Below the pieces are notes generated by a model. It ran no database searches. It was not told where the DNA came from and was given only the letters and a program-made list of their open reading frames with translations. From positions 8,308,001-8,372,000 of the forward strand of contig NC_088316.1 in the NCBI RefSeq assembly GCF_910592395.1: a DNA stretch of 64,000 nucleotides, written 5' to 3'. Position numbers and translations under genes: made by a program. Shown here in pieces: positions 1 through 10,396 of the stretch (position 1 is the first letter of the stretch; each line of letters begins with the position of its first letter). The stretch is from Lineus longissimus. Lineage: Eukaryota > Nemertea > Pilidiophora > Heteronemertea > Lineidae.

Positions 1-42
1 AAGGAACTTTACTGTCCCGATAATGTACTAAGTAATACATAC

Positions 43-3000
43 TGTAGGTGGCAGGTGGTTTGGACTTCTGAATACTGAATCCCCCTTGCTTGAATTTTGG
101 GAAAATAATTGTGCAAGCATCTCCACTGGTCTTTGCAACTGGGCGACTGCTGTTCTCATTGTAATGAAGAGCTGCCAATGCAAGCCTGAAAATGTAAATA
201 AGATTGACATTATCAAAAGCTGACATTCAATCTGATCAGTCTTCAAAGCAGATTGGCAGCACTTGTTTGTGTGTTGTTGGAAAGATGCAGATGTTACTCA
301 CCTGCTCTTCATCCCAAGGTAAGAGAAATGAGTTGATTTTGGGCAGAAGTGCACAATCAGTGAATGGAAGGCCTCCACACTTGATGTCTGGTGTAATGGG
401 CTCAGCTTTTTCACATCAGTCTGTAGGCGTTTGTTGGTGAGCAATGCATTCACCTTCTCGGTGACCTTAGTGCCTGAAATGATAAGAAATGTAAGCATAT
501 CAAAACACAAGAACATCACACTGGTAGTGGTAAGGGAAAGAGGATAGTAGTAGGATTTAAGATTAAAAAGAACAAAACTTACTAGGCTTCAGCCACTTCT
601 TCTTTCGCTCTGACTCGTCAATCACCTCATGCGCACAGCGGGGAAATTTCTCGTTGTCGTGGCCCTCGTGAATATTCTGGATGTGGTTCATAATGGAAAG
701 CCACTTGGCCAACAGCACTTCTTTGTCACCATCTTTATTGCTCGAGGCGCACCAGTACAAGTGATTTGATATGCTTTTGATCCAATCACGCAATTCTCCA
801 CATCCCGGTTTTTTGGCGAGTGCTTCCATCTTCTTTGCTAACCCTGAAAATATTTAGGACAGTAATGGCGATTAATAATAGCCTAGATTCGGATTATCTA
901 TCCTATTGTAAAAGTAAAGACTGCTTGATTGTACCAAACATACTATATACTACCAAATGAAGAAAATGAACCTGCCTTTTGCCACATGCCACACATCATA
1001 ATAGTGTTTGGTGTCTTCTTGCTCTTCACGCATCCACTTTTGGATTTGGGGGTGTCTGTCCGAAATGAGTACTCTATCGCCAATTCCGCTTCATCTTTGA
1101 GCTTTGCAAAAGACCGTATCAAGCCTTCCTTCTCCATGGCACCACTGTTCTTTATACCAGGCTCATTACTCTGAAAATAAAAGATAAGGCATTACAGGAA
1201 AACTCTAGGCTCATTACATGAAAATGAGAGACAAGGCATGAGGGGGAAACTCAAATTACAAGCTAAGCATCCTTTTTATATTTCTGACATTGCCTAAAGA
1301 TCTGATGCATACCTGAACCAACTCTTGGTGAATAATCTTGTTGATCCTCTCCTCAAGTATGGTGTAGGATCCATACTTGGCACAATGCCCAGGTGAGTCC
1401 GATCGTCCATCACCACCAAGTGTCAGCCCATCTTCCATAGATTTCAAAAGAGCAAACAGTTTCAGTTGTTCCTCTTCCCATGTCGTTAGAACTGTTGGAA
1501 CCAGGAACCGTGTCATGTGGTTATGGTACGTTGATGTCGATGTACCAACAACGTTCATCGCCTTCAGCACCCTCAGTGTCTTGGTCGGAGACACACCAGT
1601 GAAGAGAATTGCTCCACTCAGTTGGAGGTTTCCAGCAGGTATGTTACCACGGTAAGATGGCTGGGATGACCATTCCCGATCGTAGGCACAGTCTGGGCAG
1701 TGCTGTGTTATTGCAACCTTGGTCCCTTTCCGGTACCTCTCCTCCACACGACAGGGCTTGCTGCAATTTGGGCAGGATGCAAAAAGTTCCCAAAGGCAGC
1801 TTTTGAACACTATAAACTTCTCTTCCGCCACATGAGAACCCGAGGTGAAACTGAAAGTACAGTAGGATTGAACAAGTTCATTAAAATAGGAAGATACAAA
1901 CAATATTATTCTCAAACACTACATGTAGTTATTTGGAATACCATTGTGTAATCAGCCCATGCTACATCTATTATGGGTGATGATTTATGTACATACTTGA
2001 AGTTGTCATTTTCAAGCATTTCCTCATCCTTGCCTGGCTCGTACATGCTGACATCCATAGCGTCATCATCTAGGGTGTCATCATCTTCACTGTCTGGTTC
2101 CATGTCTGTGTCATGATCTGTTGTGGCAGTGGCAGTATTTCGCAGCAGAGTGCAATTCACACCAACTTCAGCTTTGGCTGGCTCAATTTGACATCCTAAA
2201 ATAATACAATGGAAAGAAATTACAACTCTGTCCTATTTTTCATAATCCATAATTCAAAACAGTTACACATAGGGCTAGGCCTATACAACATTCCCCCTGC
2301 TTACACAACAGACAGACTAAAATTGTCCCATGTAATGCAACAGTAAAATGTTCATTGTCATCTTTTGTGTATTGAAATTTCTAACCTTTACTCCTGTGGG
2401 GAGGTCTTCTGACACTCGGCATGAAGTTGGCCTGGCATCGCACAGTTCTCGTTTTGCTCTTGATCTGATCACATTGTGTTGATGCATTTACCATCCCAGG
2501 TTCCAAGTACGGGTCAGCTGGTAAGTCTTCTTCTGTCATGTCTGGCAAGGGTGCTGGTTCTGTAGTTTCAGCTTCTGCCTCTTCATATGATGAAACAATC
2601 TAAAAAATAAAACAGCAACCAATGAGGCATGATCACCATCCATGCTTTTATATAAGGATAAGCAGATGTGACTACGATGACCCTTCTTTAGTTCTTGAGG
2701 CTAATTGTATGTTCATTGTGTACTATCTAGCCTAAGACCCTAGGCCTAGGCTAGCAATGCAAAGCTAAGGTTCAAGCCAAAGGCAGGCAGCAAGCACAGT
2801 GGTGGGCCAAGTATTGACGTAGGGCCTAGGGCAGGCCTCGGCTAAAGACAATGAAAGAATTACGGTAAGAGTCTTACCCTCATCAGCTCCAATTTTCTGA
2901 CAGCTGGGCGAGCTTTCTTTGGCTGATTAGTACTATTAGTATTAGGGGTTGGTGTAGCAGAAGCCGTCCTTTTGCATCCTGTCATCATGGGCGAAGGCGT

Positions 3001-3579
3001 AGTGAAGACTGTTGGTGTCACTGCAGTTGGCAAGGACAAGGTTGGCAGTGGTTCTGGAGTTGTAGTAGGCCTACTGCTTGGTCTTGGAGTAGATGGGCTC
3101 ATCATAGTCATTGGTGGCAGTGGTGACAGCATCCCAGCATGCCCAGGGCCAGGCCCCGCCATAGGCATCATCGTTGGCATAGGCCTAGCAGACCTACCGG
3201 TAGCCCTACCCCAAGGCGACATCATCATCAGATCAGCATGATCAGGGGGAGCATTGTTCATGTTCCTGGATGTGGTGGCCGGTGATGCCAAAGTAGAGCA
3301 GGTTCCCTCTGGGTATATTGTAGGGCATTGATTTGGCTTCATCTCCAACTTGGAGACATATCCAGTACTCCAAGCCATAAAGTTAGTGAAGCAACCTCTC
3401 TCAAAATGCTCACTACAAATTCGAGACGATTTGGATGGGCCCTTCCATCGATCCCTTGTCCGGTTCACAAACCTTTTCCACGCTCTTCTCGTCGCCGTAC
3501 CGCTTGGAAATTCATGCAGAGATCTTATATTCTTCTCTGGACCCTTACTGCACCCGTACAAAACACACTTGAACACCAT
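43..3579 (-). CDS. THAP-domain protein with D-D-E transposase-like core (multi-exon, 3' end outside window, one frameshift)
   Basis: Eight exons can be joined by splice signals and phase: 2878-3579, 2386-2599, 1997-2195, 1313-1850, 976-1170, 583-843, 302-473 and 43-185; the last donor (minus GT at 42-41) leads out of the window. Exon 1 begins with a THAP finger (C5, C10, W34, C55, H58) that would bind DNA through zinc. A Pro/Thr/Met-rich and then acidic linker follows (EDDDTLDDDAMD in exon 3). Exon 4 has two CPxC pairs, zinc-ribbon-like, then GGDGRSDSPGH. Exon 5 has SDRHPQ and DVWHVAKG, exon 7 has SSVEAFHS. These fit the D, D and E of a metazoan THAP-transposase family I recognise from fish and cnidarian proteins. 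All junctions agree in phase only if one base is restored near 1089-1093, so there is a one-base deletion. The exon 5 donor is GC (975-974). It could be a domesticated transposase or an intron-rich DNA transposon; I cannot decide. Confidence 0.72.
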
Positions 3580-3659
3580 CGTTCACGGAAATTGCCTTAA
3601 TTTAATGAATTATTCGCTCTATTTCTACCACTCCAGTATATTCCAATGTACACAGATGT

Positions 3660-3710
3660 ATGCAAAATGGCGGATACACAAACAGGATCGCCTGTTGTGA
3701 CGTCACGCAA
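3660..3710 (-). promoter_or_regulatory. Candidate promoter of the THAP/D-D-E gene
   Basis: A perfect CRE palindrome TGACGTCA lies at 3698-3705, about 120 bases upstream of the minus-strand ATG at 3579. A YY1-like word (AAATGGCGG, plus strand, 3664-3672) lies between them. No TATA box is evident. The CRE is bound by CREB/ATF factors in animals; use here is inference. Confidence 0.35.
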
Positions 3711-4105
3711 ATCAAGGGTGTTTGGTCTGTGTATTATGGTACGTTTTAGCGATGGGCCTGAAATTGCCACTTCTGAACTCGATTTTTTCAATAGTCGCGA
3801 AAATTATTTCAACAAAGTATGTAATATATTGTTGAAAAAGTACTAAAGGACTCATATTCGTTGGAATTGGCAGAAAAATATTAGGGTCTGGATTATTCCT
3901 TTAACCAACTCTTTATCTTCTTTTCTTCACATACAAAAAAGACCATCCCAGACATTTGGCTGCATCCACTTCATCAATGTCCAGACAACAGTCGGTTCAT
4001 TTGACCATTCACCTCACAAAATACACTGTAATAATTATGTACCTTGAGTCAATGTGCATGTTATTAGTTCCACCTACGCTGCATGATGACAAGGACGCCA
4101 CTCTT

Positions 4106-4199
4106 TGACGTCACCACACAACTCCTTGACGTCATCACACACCCCACTACTGCAACGGCAATAGAAATGACTTTACGTCATAATAGCAGGGTGACGTCA
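4106..4199. promoter_or_regulatory. Cluster of CRE-type palindromes
   Basis: Three perfect TGACGTCA palindromes start at 4106, 4127 and 4192, with one near-match (TTACGTCA) at 4173. An eight-base palindrome three times within 94 bases is far above chance. It resembles a CREB/ATF-responsive enhancer or promoter. Confidence 0.5.
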
Positions 4200-4338
4200 A
4201 CTCAGTACTTCAGCATGCACTGATATAGCAAGAAGGTCTTTCGCACCAGCACTTCTGCGTGCTAGACGTTACAGCTTCACGTTTCCTCATAATAACGGTA
4301 CCAACACACACTTTGCCCTTGCCTTCAGCTATCCATTT

Positions 4339-4374
4339 CAGCTGAGCGCCAGGCCCTTGGGCCTCTTGTTATGT
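4339..4374. repeat. 36-bp dispersed repeat, copy 1
   Basis: CAGCTGAGCGCC followed by the palindrome AGGCCCTTGGGCCT and then CTTGTTATGT. The identical string occurs at 5245-5280 in the same orientation, with unrelated flanks. It may be the conserved end of a SINE or MITE. Confidence 0.6.
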
Positions 4375-4474
4375 GCTCAGCTCACCACAGCTTTCAATAC
4401 TTGATGTATCTGAAGAGGCGTGCTGAACCTGACATGGCCTTACCAAGGAGCTGCTGGGTTCTCCTTCTTCTCCG

Positions 4475-4483
4475 TATAAAAAG
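4475..4483 (+). promoter_or_regulatory. TATA-box-like sequence downstream of the CRE cluster
   Basis: TATAAAAAG is followed by GGGGC, about 280 bases downstream of the last CRE. The arrangement suggests a plus-strand promoter, but no credible coding frame starts in the next kilobase, so any transcript would be non-coding or spliced to something not recognised. Confidence 0.3.
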
Positions 4484-5244
4484 GGGCATATTGCTGACTA
4501 AGGAACAAGACATATTGACATTGCCTCATCATCTCTATGGGACCAATTGATATACTTTTATATGCACGCATACATCGTGCCATTTCAGGGTCCGAGTCTG
4601 TGGACAATTGGTTTGATTAATTTGTCTCTTCGATATTGCTCCTTTATGCATTAGATTTTCATCGCAATTCAATCTATTCAAGATATAGCCAATTTGAACC
4701 TGTCTGCGACTCACTATGACTAGGAATACGCAGTAGAGCACAATGTCATGAAAAACGACCCTTTGTATTGTAAATTCCAATCACCTGCAGGACAGGTCAA
4801 TTTCTCTCAATAAAATTAATTTTGTTGACTCCTGTAATCTCTACCTTATTAAAAAAAAAGAAAGTGGTGCTAGTCCCAAACTGGTAATTTCTATTTATTT
4901 TGACCTCTGTTAAATCAGGATACCTCTCAATTACAGACAGCATTTTGTATCCTTGTGCTGTACAACCCAGCCTGGACATACCACAGTTGTCCATGGAGAA
5001 GTCTCATCCTCTCTGACACTTCTTTTCTGTAAAGCTACCGATACAACATACTGAACTAGGGATATCTTCCGTTGCCTCCTGTAATATTTACATACCATGG
5101 CTGATTAATTCAATCATATTTCATCCAGCTGGCAGCTCTGCATTGGAAATTTTAGTGGTATAACGTGTTCTCTTGACCTTCAAACAGTAGTATAAAGCCG
5201 ATATTTACTACTTTATACCCTCAGTCCTATGTTATTAGGTCATC

Positions 5245-5280
5245 CAGCTGAGCGCCAGGCCCTTGGGCCTCTTGTTATGT
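5245..5280. repeat. 36-bp dispersed repeat, copy 2
   Basis: Identical to 4339-4374, with different sequence on both sides. This argues for two short insertions or shared element termini rather than a longer segmental duplication. Confidence 0.6.
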
Positions 5281-5348
5281 AATATTTTCCTATATCATGG
5301 GTGTGTCGCATTTGATTCATTTTTGTTTCAATGGGCCAGACAGGAGTT

Positions 5349-5406
5349 GAACAAATTCTGCGGACCTGCACCCAATTTCTTTTTAAATGTCTTCATGGTC
5401 TTAGAG
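5349..5406 (+). pseudogene. LINE reverse-transcriptase fragment (left of the LTR insertion)
   Basis: This stretch matches 9288-9338, which reads TNSADLRPIS in frame, a hallmark of the first conserved blocks of non-LTR retrotransposon RT. Here it ends at AGAG (5403-5406), where an LTR element begins. The reading frame is broken. Confidence 0.5.
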
Positions 5407-6165
5407 TTGTTGTCATGGTTGCGTTCTTCACCAATTTGTTATCATGGTCGTTGGCCTGGGATCCTCCTTACACTCCTTGCATGGTGACAGTCAGACATGT
5501 CAGAGATACCATCCTTTCATGCTTTCCTGGGGACTATATCGATAGGTAGGTGACCTGGGATCGTAGGAAGACAAAGGCAGAAGCCAGAGCTTGTGGACAC
5601 AATTTATTACTTTATGTACTACATCTCGACTCTTACGTGTAATCCCTTATTGACTAGAGTTCTTTCTAGGTTCTCCCGAGCTCTCGTGGGTTCTGTTCAG
5701 TTATCCTCCGGGTTCTCTTGAGGGAAAGGAGACCTCCAGATTTATACATTAGGTTTGTTTGTTACAATGTTACCCAGGCGATGGTGAGACTCTCTCCCTG
5801 GTACAAGTGACGTGGCCGGTCCCTCGAAACGGCTAAGTTGTGTCTGTCCCGTCATCTTGCATCATTGGATTAATGAATCAACATCGCCTCCCTCGATAAG
5901 AAAAGCCAAACTTGAATAACCTCACGTACTGTATATACCGTAGATCTTAAAAGTACACATTATGTTTTACTTGTGCTTTGTATCGTTTACCTTTCCCTAG
6001 TTGCTACAATATAAAAGTTATTTTTATCATTTCGTTTTAAACTTGAAAAGAATGCAATTAAAGTTGCTTAATTGAGAGGCCACAAATTTAGCTCATTTGC
6101 AAAAACACTCCTACTTAAAGGTGAACGGGCCTCATACTTTGAAAGGAGATACCCATCATTCTCAC
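5407..6165. repeat. Left LTR-like direct repeat (759 bp)
   Basis: It starts TTGTTGTCATGG and ends CATTCTCAC, as does the copy at 8421-9214. Both contain a TATATACC box and otherwise differ by scattered substitutions. The right copy is longer mainly through extra 13-bp GGTTCTCTGAGGG repeats. Confidence 0.65.
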
Positions 6166-8420
6166 ATATATCCCCCTCGTCACCTAGCGATTGACCCCAA
6201 TCGCTGCGTCCTTGGGAATGGCTGGGTTTTTTTTTTGGTTTTTTTTTTGGATAGCGTTCACTCAACACTATGTACGTATGGTATCCTGTCCAGCAGGTAA
6301 ATCAAAAATTATAAAAGGTAATTTGAACTCAGTTAAAAATTCTACGCAAACAATAACAGCCTTATAATAGCCTGAAAATTTCACCATAAACATTACATTT
6401 TGTGAAAACTATTAAAAACTATACCTGTTAGTATACCAATTAACGACAATACCATTTCTAATAGAAAACAGCATTAATACCCAAGATGTTTTCCACTTCA
6501 TAAAATTAATTACGTTTGCTATTTCCAGGTAGGAGCGAAATATTCACCATACTGTTGTAAAGTTGTTTTTTTTGTTTTTTTTTCTTTTACTGGCATGGTT
6601 GACCACTAAGTACATATTGAGTAGTCCTTAATTCAAGTCTACATCCGCAATATATACAATGAACCCCTTGCAATCTCAAGGCAGATGACCAAAATCAACC
6701 TCGCTAATATTGACTTACTACAAACTTGAAGAAGATGCATCCGCACGTAGCCAAAGAATTATATCACCGATACTAAACCAGATTCAGCCAATGTGCACCA
6801 GCAAGCAGTAGGCCAATACTTAAGTGTGCCATCAATATTGCTGTTCGTGTCACATGCTGGTAAGGCTCTGGAGAGCCCTCTCCCTTTGCTTTTAAAAGTG
6901 TGGCGGAGCCAACCTCTGATGAACAATCTATTTAGCTACCCATGGTATTACATCATTTCCGCAATCCTTCAATTCAACAGCAATTACCAATGGCTGCGTA
7001 GTTTGAAGTCACAATTTCCGACTCATGAAATTTCAACAGTAAGTATGACCAAATACAACTCAGTGTAGGTCCAAACGACATTACCTGATGATGTTTCTAA
7101 GTCCATCCATTCATAAATCCAAATGAACAAAACAATATTATGTCATCTACAAGAAGCTCAATGGGGTCATTGTCGTCAGCAGGACAGAGTTACACGTATC
7201 TCTGGACGTACTGTCTCTGTCATCACCAAACTTGCAATGGAAACAAAACAAAATAAATCCTCTATTATTCATGTATCACCTGAGTCTGTACGGCATATGT
7301 TGCATGGTTGCTAATGTCATCAGATTCATGACTGTTCAGTGTTTAGGTCCTTTTCGTTTTATAGAAAATACCCTTGGCCTTTGTTTCGGCTCATCCGATG
7401 GACGAAATGTGGCACTATCAGTAACCCAATGCTTGCTGCACCATGGCCATCCATATATAATTATAAGTGCGCGCAATGTTGTTAAGATGTTATCGTGACG
7501 GTTCATGGCAATGCAAACAGAGTTGAACCCAACTGGCCGGTATACACACAATCCCTGCAGAATTCGGACTGTACAGCCAGTTTGACACCCACTTCATATT
7601 GTCCATTCAGTCAGTAAATCGTTGCATCTAAGGAACTACAGAAAGAAAGTGGGGGCAAGAATTTGTCCCCCAAGACACTAGCCTCTTGCCATGACAACGT
7701 TTCGTTTCGTCTGCCTTCACTCAGCTATCCTTCAAATATCCTCCTATGTATCGACGTCTTACCACAATTCCAAAATAATGTTCCTCAGAGCAGTGTTAAT
7801 CCTCATTCAATTATTCTCATAACACTCTCGTTCTCTAGTAACTCCAATGCAAAGTTCAGTGTGTGGTACCATGCAGTATGAAATTGTGTCTTCCAGGTGT
7901 ATTCCATCGAAACCTTTTTTCGAAATCAGAATCATACTGTCGGTTCTTTCTCAACTATGACATGTATGATGTCAATTGGCTAACTTATAGTATACTTCAT
8001 CAAACTTTTGTGTTTAATATGCGCTGTCCCAAAGTTTCTGATCGATTACCTTATGATTGTCCTTGTATTCATTCCATCCACTTGTTAATCCAACAGTATC
8101 CTAAAGCGAACCCTCCTGGTTTGCCTCATAAAACGTGTGAAATTCCCTTATAGTGCCGTTTGTGTGCTCATATCTTTTAAATTGTTCCTTGTCGTATTCA
8201 CAAACAGATGTTCTCAATTAATTTACTCACACAGTGCTCTGAAGTAGACCATCAGAAACGCTTAAGTCAATATTCATCGTGCCACAGTTTGGTGGGGTTT
8301 TTTTTGTATCTCCCTGATGCTAATCTAGATGTAACGTTACTAATCTCGTGTCCAAAGTCATCAAGCTTCTGTCATTGTCGTCATGGAAAATAAATCCTAC
8401 CCGGGTTGTGCTCCACCAAT
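6166..8420. other. Interior of the LTR-type element, no coding capacity seen
   Basis: All open frames are short and match nothing I recognise. Two T10-type runs lie at about 6228-6249. No zinc knuckle, DTG/DSG, YxDD or DDE motif was found on either strand. Confidence 0.5.
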
Positions 8421-9214
8421 TTGTTGTCATGGTTGGGTTCTTCACCAATTTGTTATCATGGTCGTTGGCCTGGGATCCTCCTTACACTCCTTGCATGGTG
8501 ACAGTCAGACATGTCAGAGATACCATCCTTTCATGCTTTCCTGGGAACTATATCGATAGGTAGGTGACCTGGGATCGTAGGAAGACAAAGGCAGAAGCCA
8601 GAGCTTGTGGACACGATTTATTACTTTATGTACTACATCTCGACTCTTACGTGTAATCCCTTATTGACTAGAGTTCTTTCTAGGTTCTCCCGAGCTCTCG
8701 TGGGTTCTGTTCAGTTATCCTCCGGGTTCTCTGAGGGGTTCTCTGAGGGGTTCTCTGAGGGGTTCTCTTGAGGGAAAGGAGACCTCCAGATTTATACATT
8801 AGGTTTGTTTGTTACAATGTTACCCAGGCGATGGTGAGACTCTCTCCCTGGTACAAGTGACGTGGCGGTCCCTCGAAACGGCTAAGTTGTGTCTGTCGCG
8901 TCATCTTGCATCATTGGATTAATGAATCAACATCGCCTCCCTCGATAAGAAAAGCCAAACTTGAATAACCTCACGTACTGTATATACCGTAGATCTTAAA
9001 AGTACACATTATGTTTTACTTGTGCTTTGTATCGTTTACATTTCCCTAGTTGCTACAATATAAAAGTTATTTTTATCATTTCGTTTTAAACTTGAAAAGA
9101 ATGCAATTAAAGTTGTTTAATTGAGAGGCCACAAATTTAGCTCATTTGCAAAAACACTCCTACTTAAAGGTGAACGGGCCTCATACTTTGAAAGGAGATA
9201 CCCATCATTCTCAC
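8421..9214. repeat. Right LTR-like direct repeat (794 bp)
   Basis: Copy of 5407-6165. It carries about three tandem GGTTCTCTGAGGG units at 8725-8770 where the left copy has a single one, a small minisatellite expansion after insertion or gene conversion. Confidence 0.65.
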
Positions 9215-9218
9215 AGAG

Positions 9219-9398
9219 GATTGATGTAATGACATTCAAATTGCCTAGGATAAAAGTCGTTGCAAAGGTTGACCCTGTTACCCTAACAAATTCTGCGGAC
9301 CTGCGCCCAATTTCTTCAAATGTCTTCATGGTCTTAGAGGATTGATGTAATGACATTCAAATTGCCTAGTATAAAAGTCATTGCAAAGGTTGACCCTG
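9219..9398 (+). pseudogene. LINE RT fragment with a partial tandem duplication (about 121-bp unit)
   Basis: The frame at 9219-9345 reads VAKVDP, then TNSADLRPIS and VFMVLE, which fits the start of a LINE RT domain. The 59-base module 9219-9277 recurs at 9340-9398 with two or three changes, so the fragment carries a partial tandem duplication. The left flank of the LTR element (5349-5406) is another part of the same unit. Confidence 0.5.
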
Positions 9399-9672
9399 CC
9401 TCATATGCCTGCAAGTTAGATTTTACCAGGTCGGAGAATGGCGAAACCTTCAGCAACAATTACTACTCGCAATACCCGACAAACTGTCGACCCCGATGAA
9501 GTGTTTCTTTACTTTACTGAAAGGAAGTACGGCGCAGACGCTACCGCTAACCACAAACGTAGTATTCCTAGAGTTGCAGGTAAACCTATGATATTATTCT
9601 CCCGATATCATGATTGCAACTATTACTTACGTAGGGATGATTGTCCTCCGGACTTTATTACCTAGTGACTGT

Positions 9673-9810
9673 GGTCCGCTGGACTATAATCTCAAGCAAT
9701 TATAGTCCGGTGGACTATAACCCCGTTGAATTACAGTCCATGGACCACCAGTACTAGAGAAGATAGTCCAATGGACTACCACTCCTAGATGTTATAGTCC
9801 AGCGGACCAT
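9673..9810. repeat. Palindrome array with about 30-bp period (array L)
   Basis: Five imperfect palindromes of the form ATAGTCC-NNN-GGACTAT are centred near 9680, 9710, 9740, 9770 and 9802. The best is TATAGTCCGGTGGACTATA (9701-9719). Spacers between them are unrelated. The array lies in what would be an early intron of the integrase pseudogene. Confidence 0.65.
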
Positions 9811-10346
9811 TGCGCCTAACAACCCCTTTGATATAAGGACATATTATCATTGCTAACTGCAGTTTCATGTAGCTGGACCTAATTAACGCAAATTAGATAT
9901 TTCTTTTGGTGAGAATTAGACCGAAACTGCGCATCATGAAATATTTCCGAGCTGATAGGTAAAATCCTGAGATAATCTAAACTGTGTCAATTTTAGTTGC
10001 TGGATGGCAATTTGGTACAAAGTGGTAACAACACCGAAACCAGATATTGAGGGGACCTCGGGGTCAGATGATCATGAGGCTCCAAATCAGGATGGTGACT
10101 GGCGTAAGGTCTTGCGCGAAGAAAATGAGAGAACGACATTTTACATGGACTTCACGGCGGCAAATTAGGTAATTACTCGGAAAACTTGTTACTCTTTTAC
10201 TGGTAGCTTCTTATTCTCTTGCTTCAGTTTTCCAGGTAGAGGCCTCTATTGAGATTTTTTTGTTCTTGTGCCTAAATGACCGCATCAACTGCATTGGTCC
10301 AGTGCCATCTTCAAAATTTTGTTAAAGCAACTTGTTAGTCTACGCA

Positions 10347-10362
10347 TCTGCGCATGCGCAGA
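10347..10362. repeat. 16-bp perfect palindrome with NRF1-like core
   Basis: TCTGCGCATGCGCAGA reads identically on both strands. Its centre TGCGCATGCGCA is the NRF1 consensus of animal promoters. It lies just 5' of the hammerhead-like sequence at 10369. Confidence 0.5.
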
Positions 10363-10368
10363 TCGTCA

Positions 10369-10396
10369 CTGACGAAGTAGCTGGATTGCTACGAAA
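10369..10396 (+). other. Hammerhead-ribozyme-like core (partial)
   Basis: CTGACGA (10369-10375), stem GTAGC/GCTAC (10377-10381 and 10388-10392) with a six-base loop, then GAAA (10393-10396) match the CUGANGA-stem II-GAAA core. A short stem III (GCT/AGC) can be drawn, but the base after it is G rather than H and stem I is not evident. It may be a decayed ribozyme such as those in Penelope-like elements, or chance. Confidence 0.2.

Larger units (their letters stand above)
3711..5348. other. Intergenic DNA between the THAP gene and the LINE fragment
   Basis: No open frame here looks like a protein I recognise. What can be seen is a cluster of CRE-like sites (4106-4199), a TATA-like box (4475-4483), and two copies of a 36-bp dispersed repeat (4339-4374, 5245-5280). 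The rest is AT-rich and unassigned. Confidence 0.6.
5407..9214. mobile_element. Non-coding LTR-type element inserted in a LINE fragment
   Basis: Two direct repeats, 5407-6165 and 8421-9214, flank a 2.25-kb interior. AGAG precedes the left repeat (5403-5406) and follows the right one (9215-9218). The outer flanks (TTAGAG and GAGGATTG) rejoin into the uninterrupted sequence seen at 9330-9347, which demonstrates an insertion with a 4-bp target duplication. The interior has no gag, protease, RT or integrase motif that I can find, so it would be a non-autonomous (LARD-like) element. I could not identify a convincing primer-binding site or polypurine tract, so orientation is open. Confidence 0.6.

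Noticed and set aside
4339-5280. tRNA-derived SINE reading of the 36-bp repeat
   Set aside because: No A-box or B-box arrangement or tail could be found around either copy, so only a dispersed repeat is claimed.
9673-9810. CRISPR array reading of the 30-bp-period palindromes
   Set aside because: The repeats are imperfect palindromes of about 17 bases with short spacers, in an animal genome; listed as a palindrome array instead.
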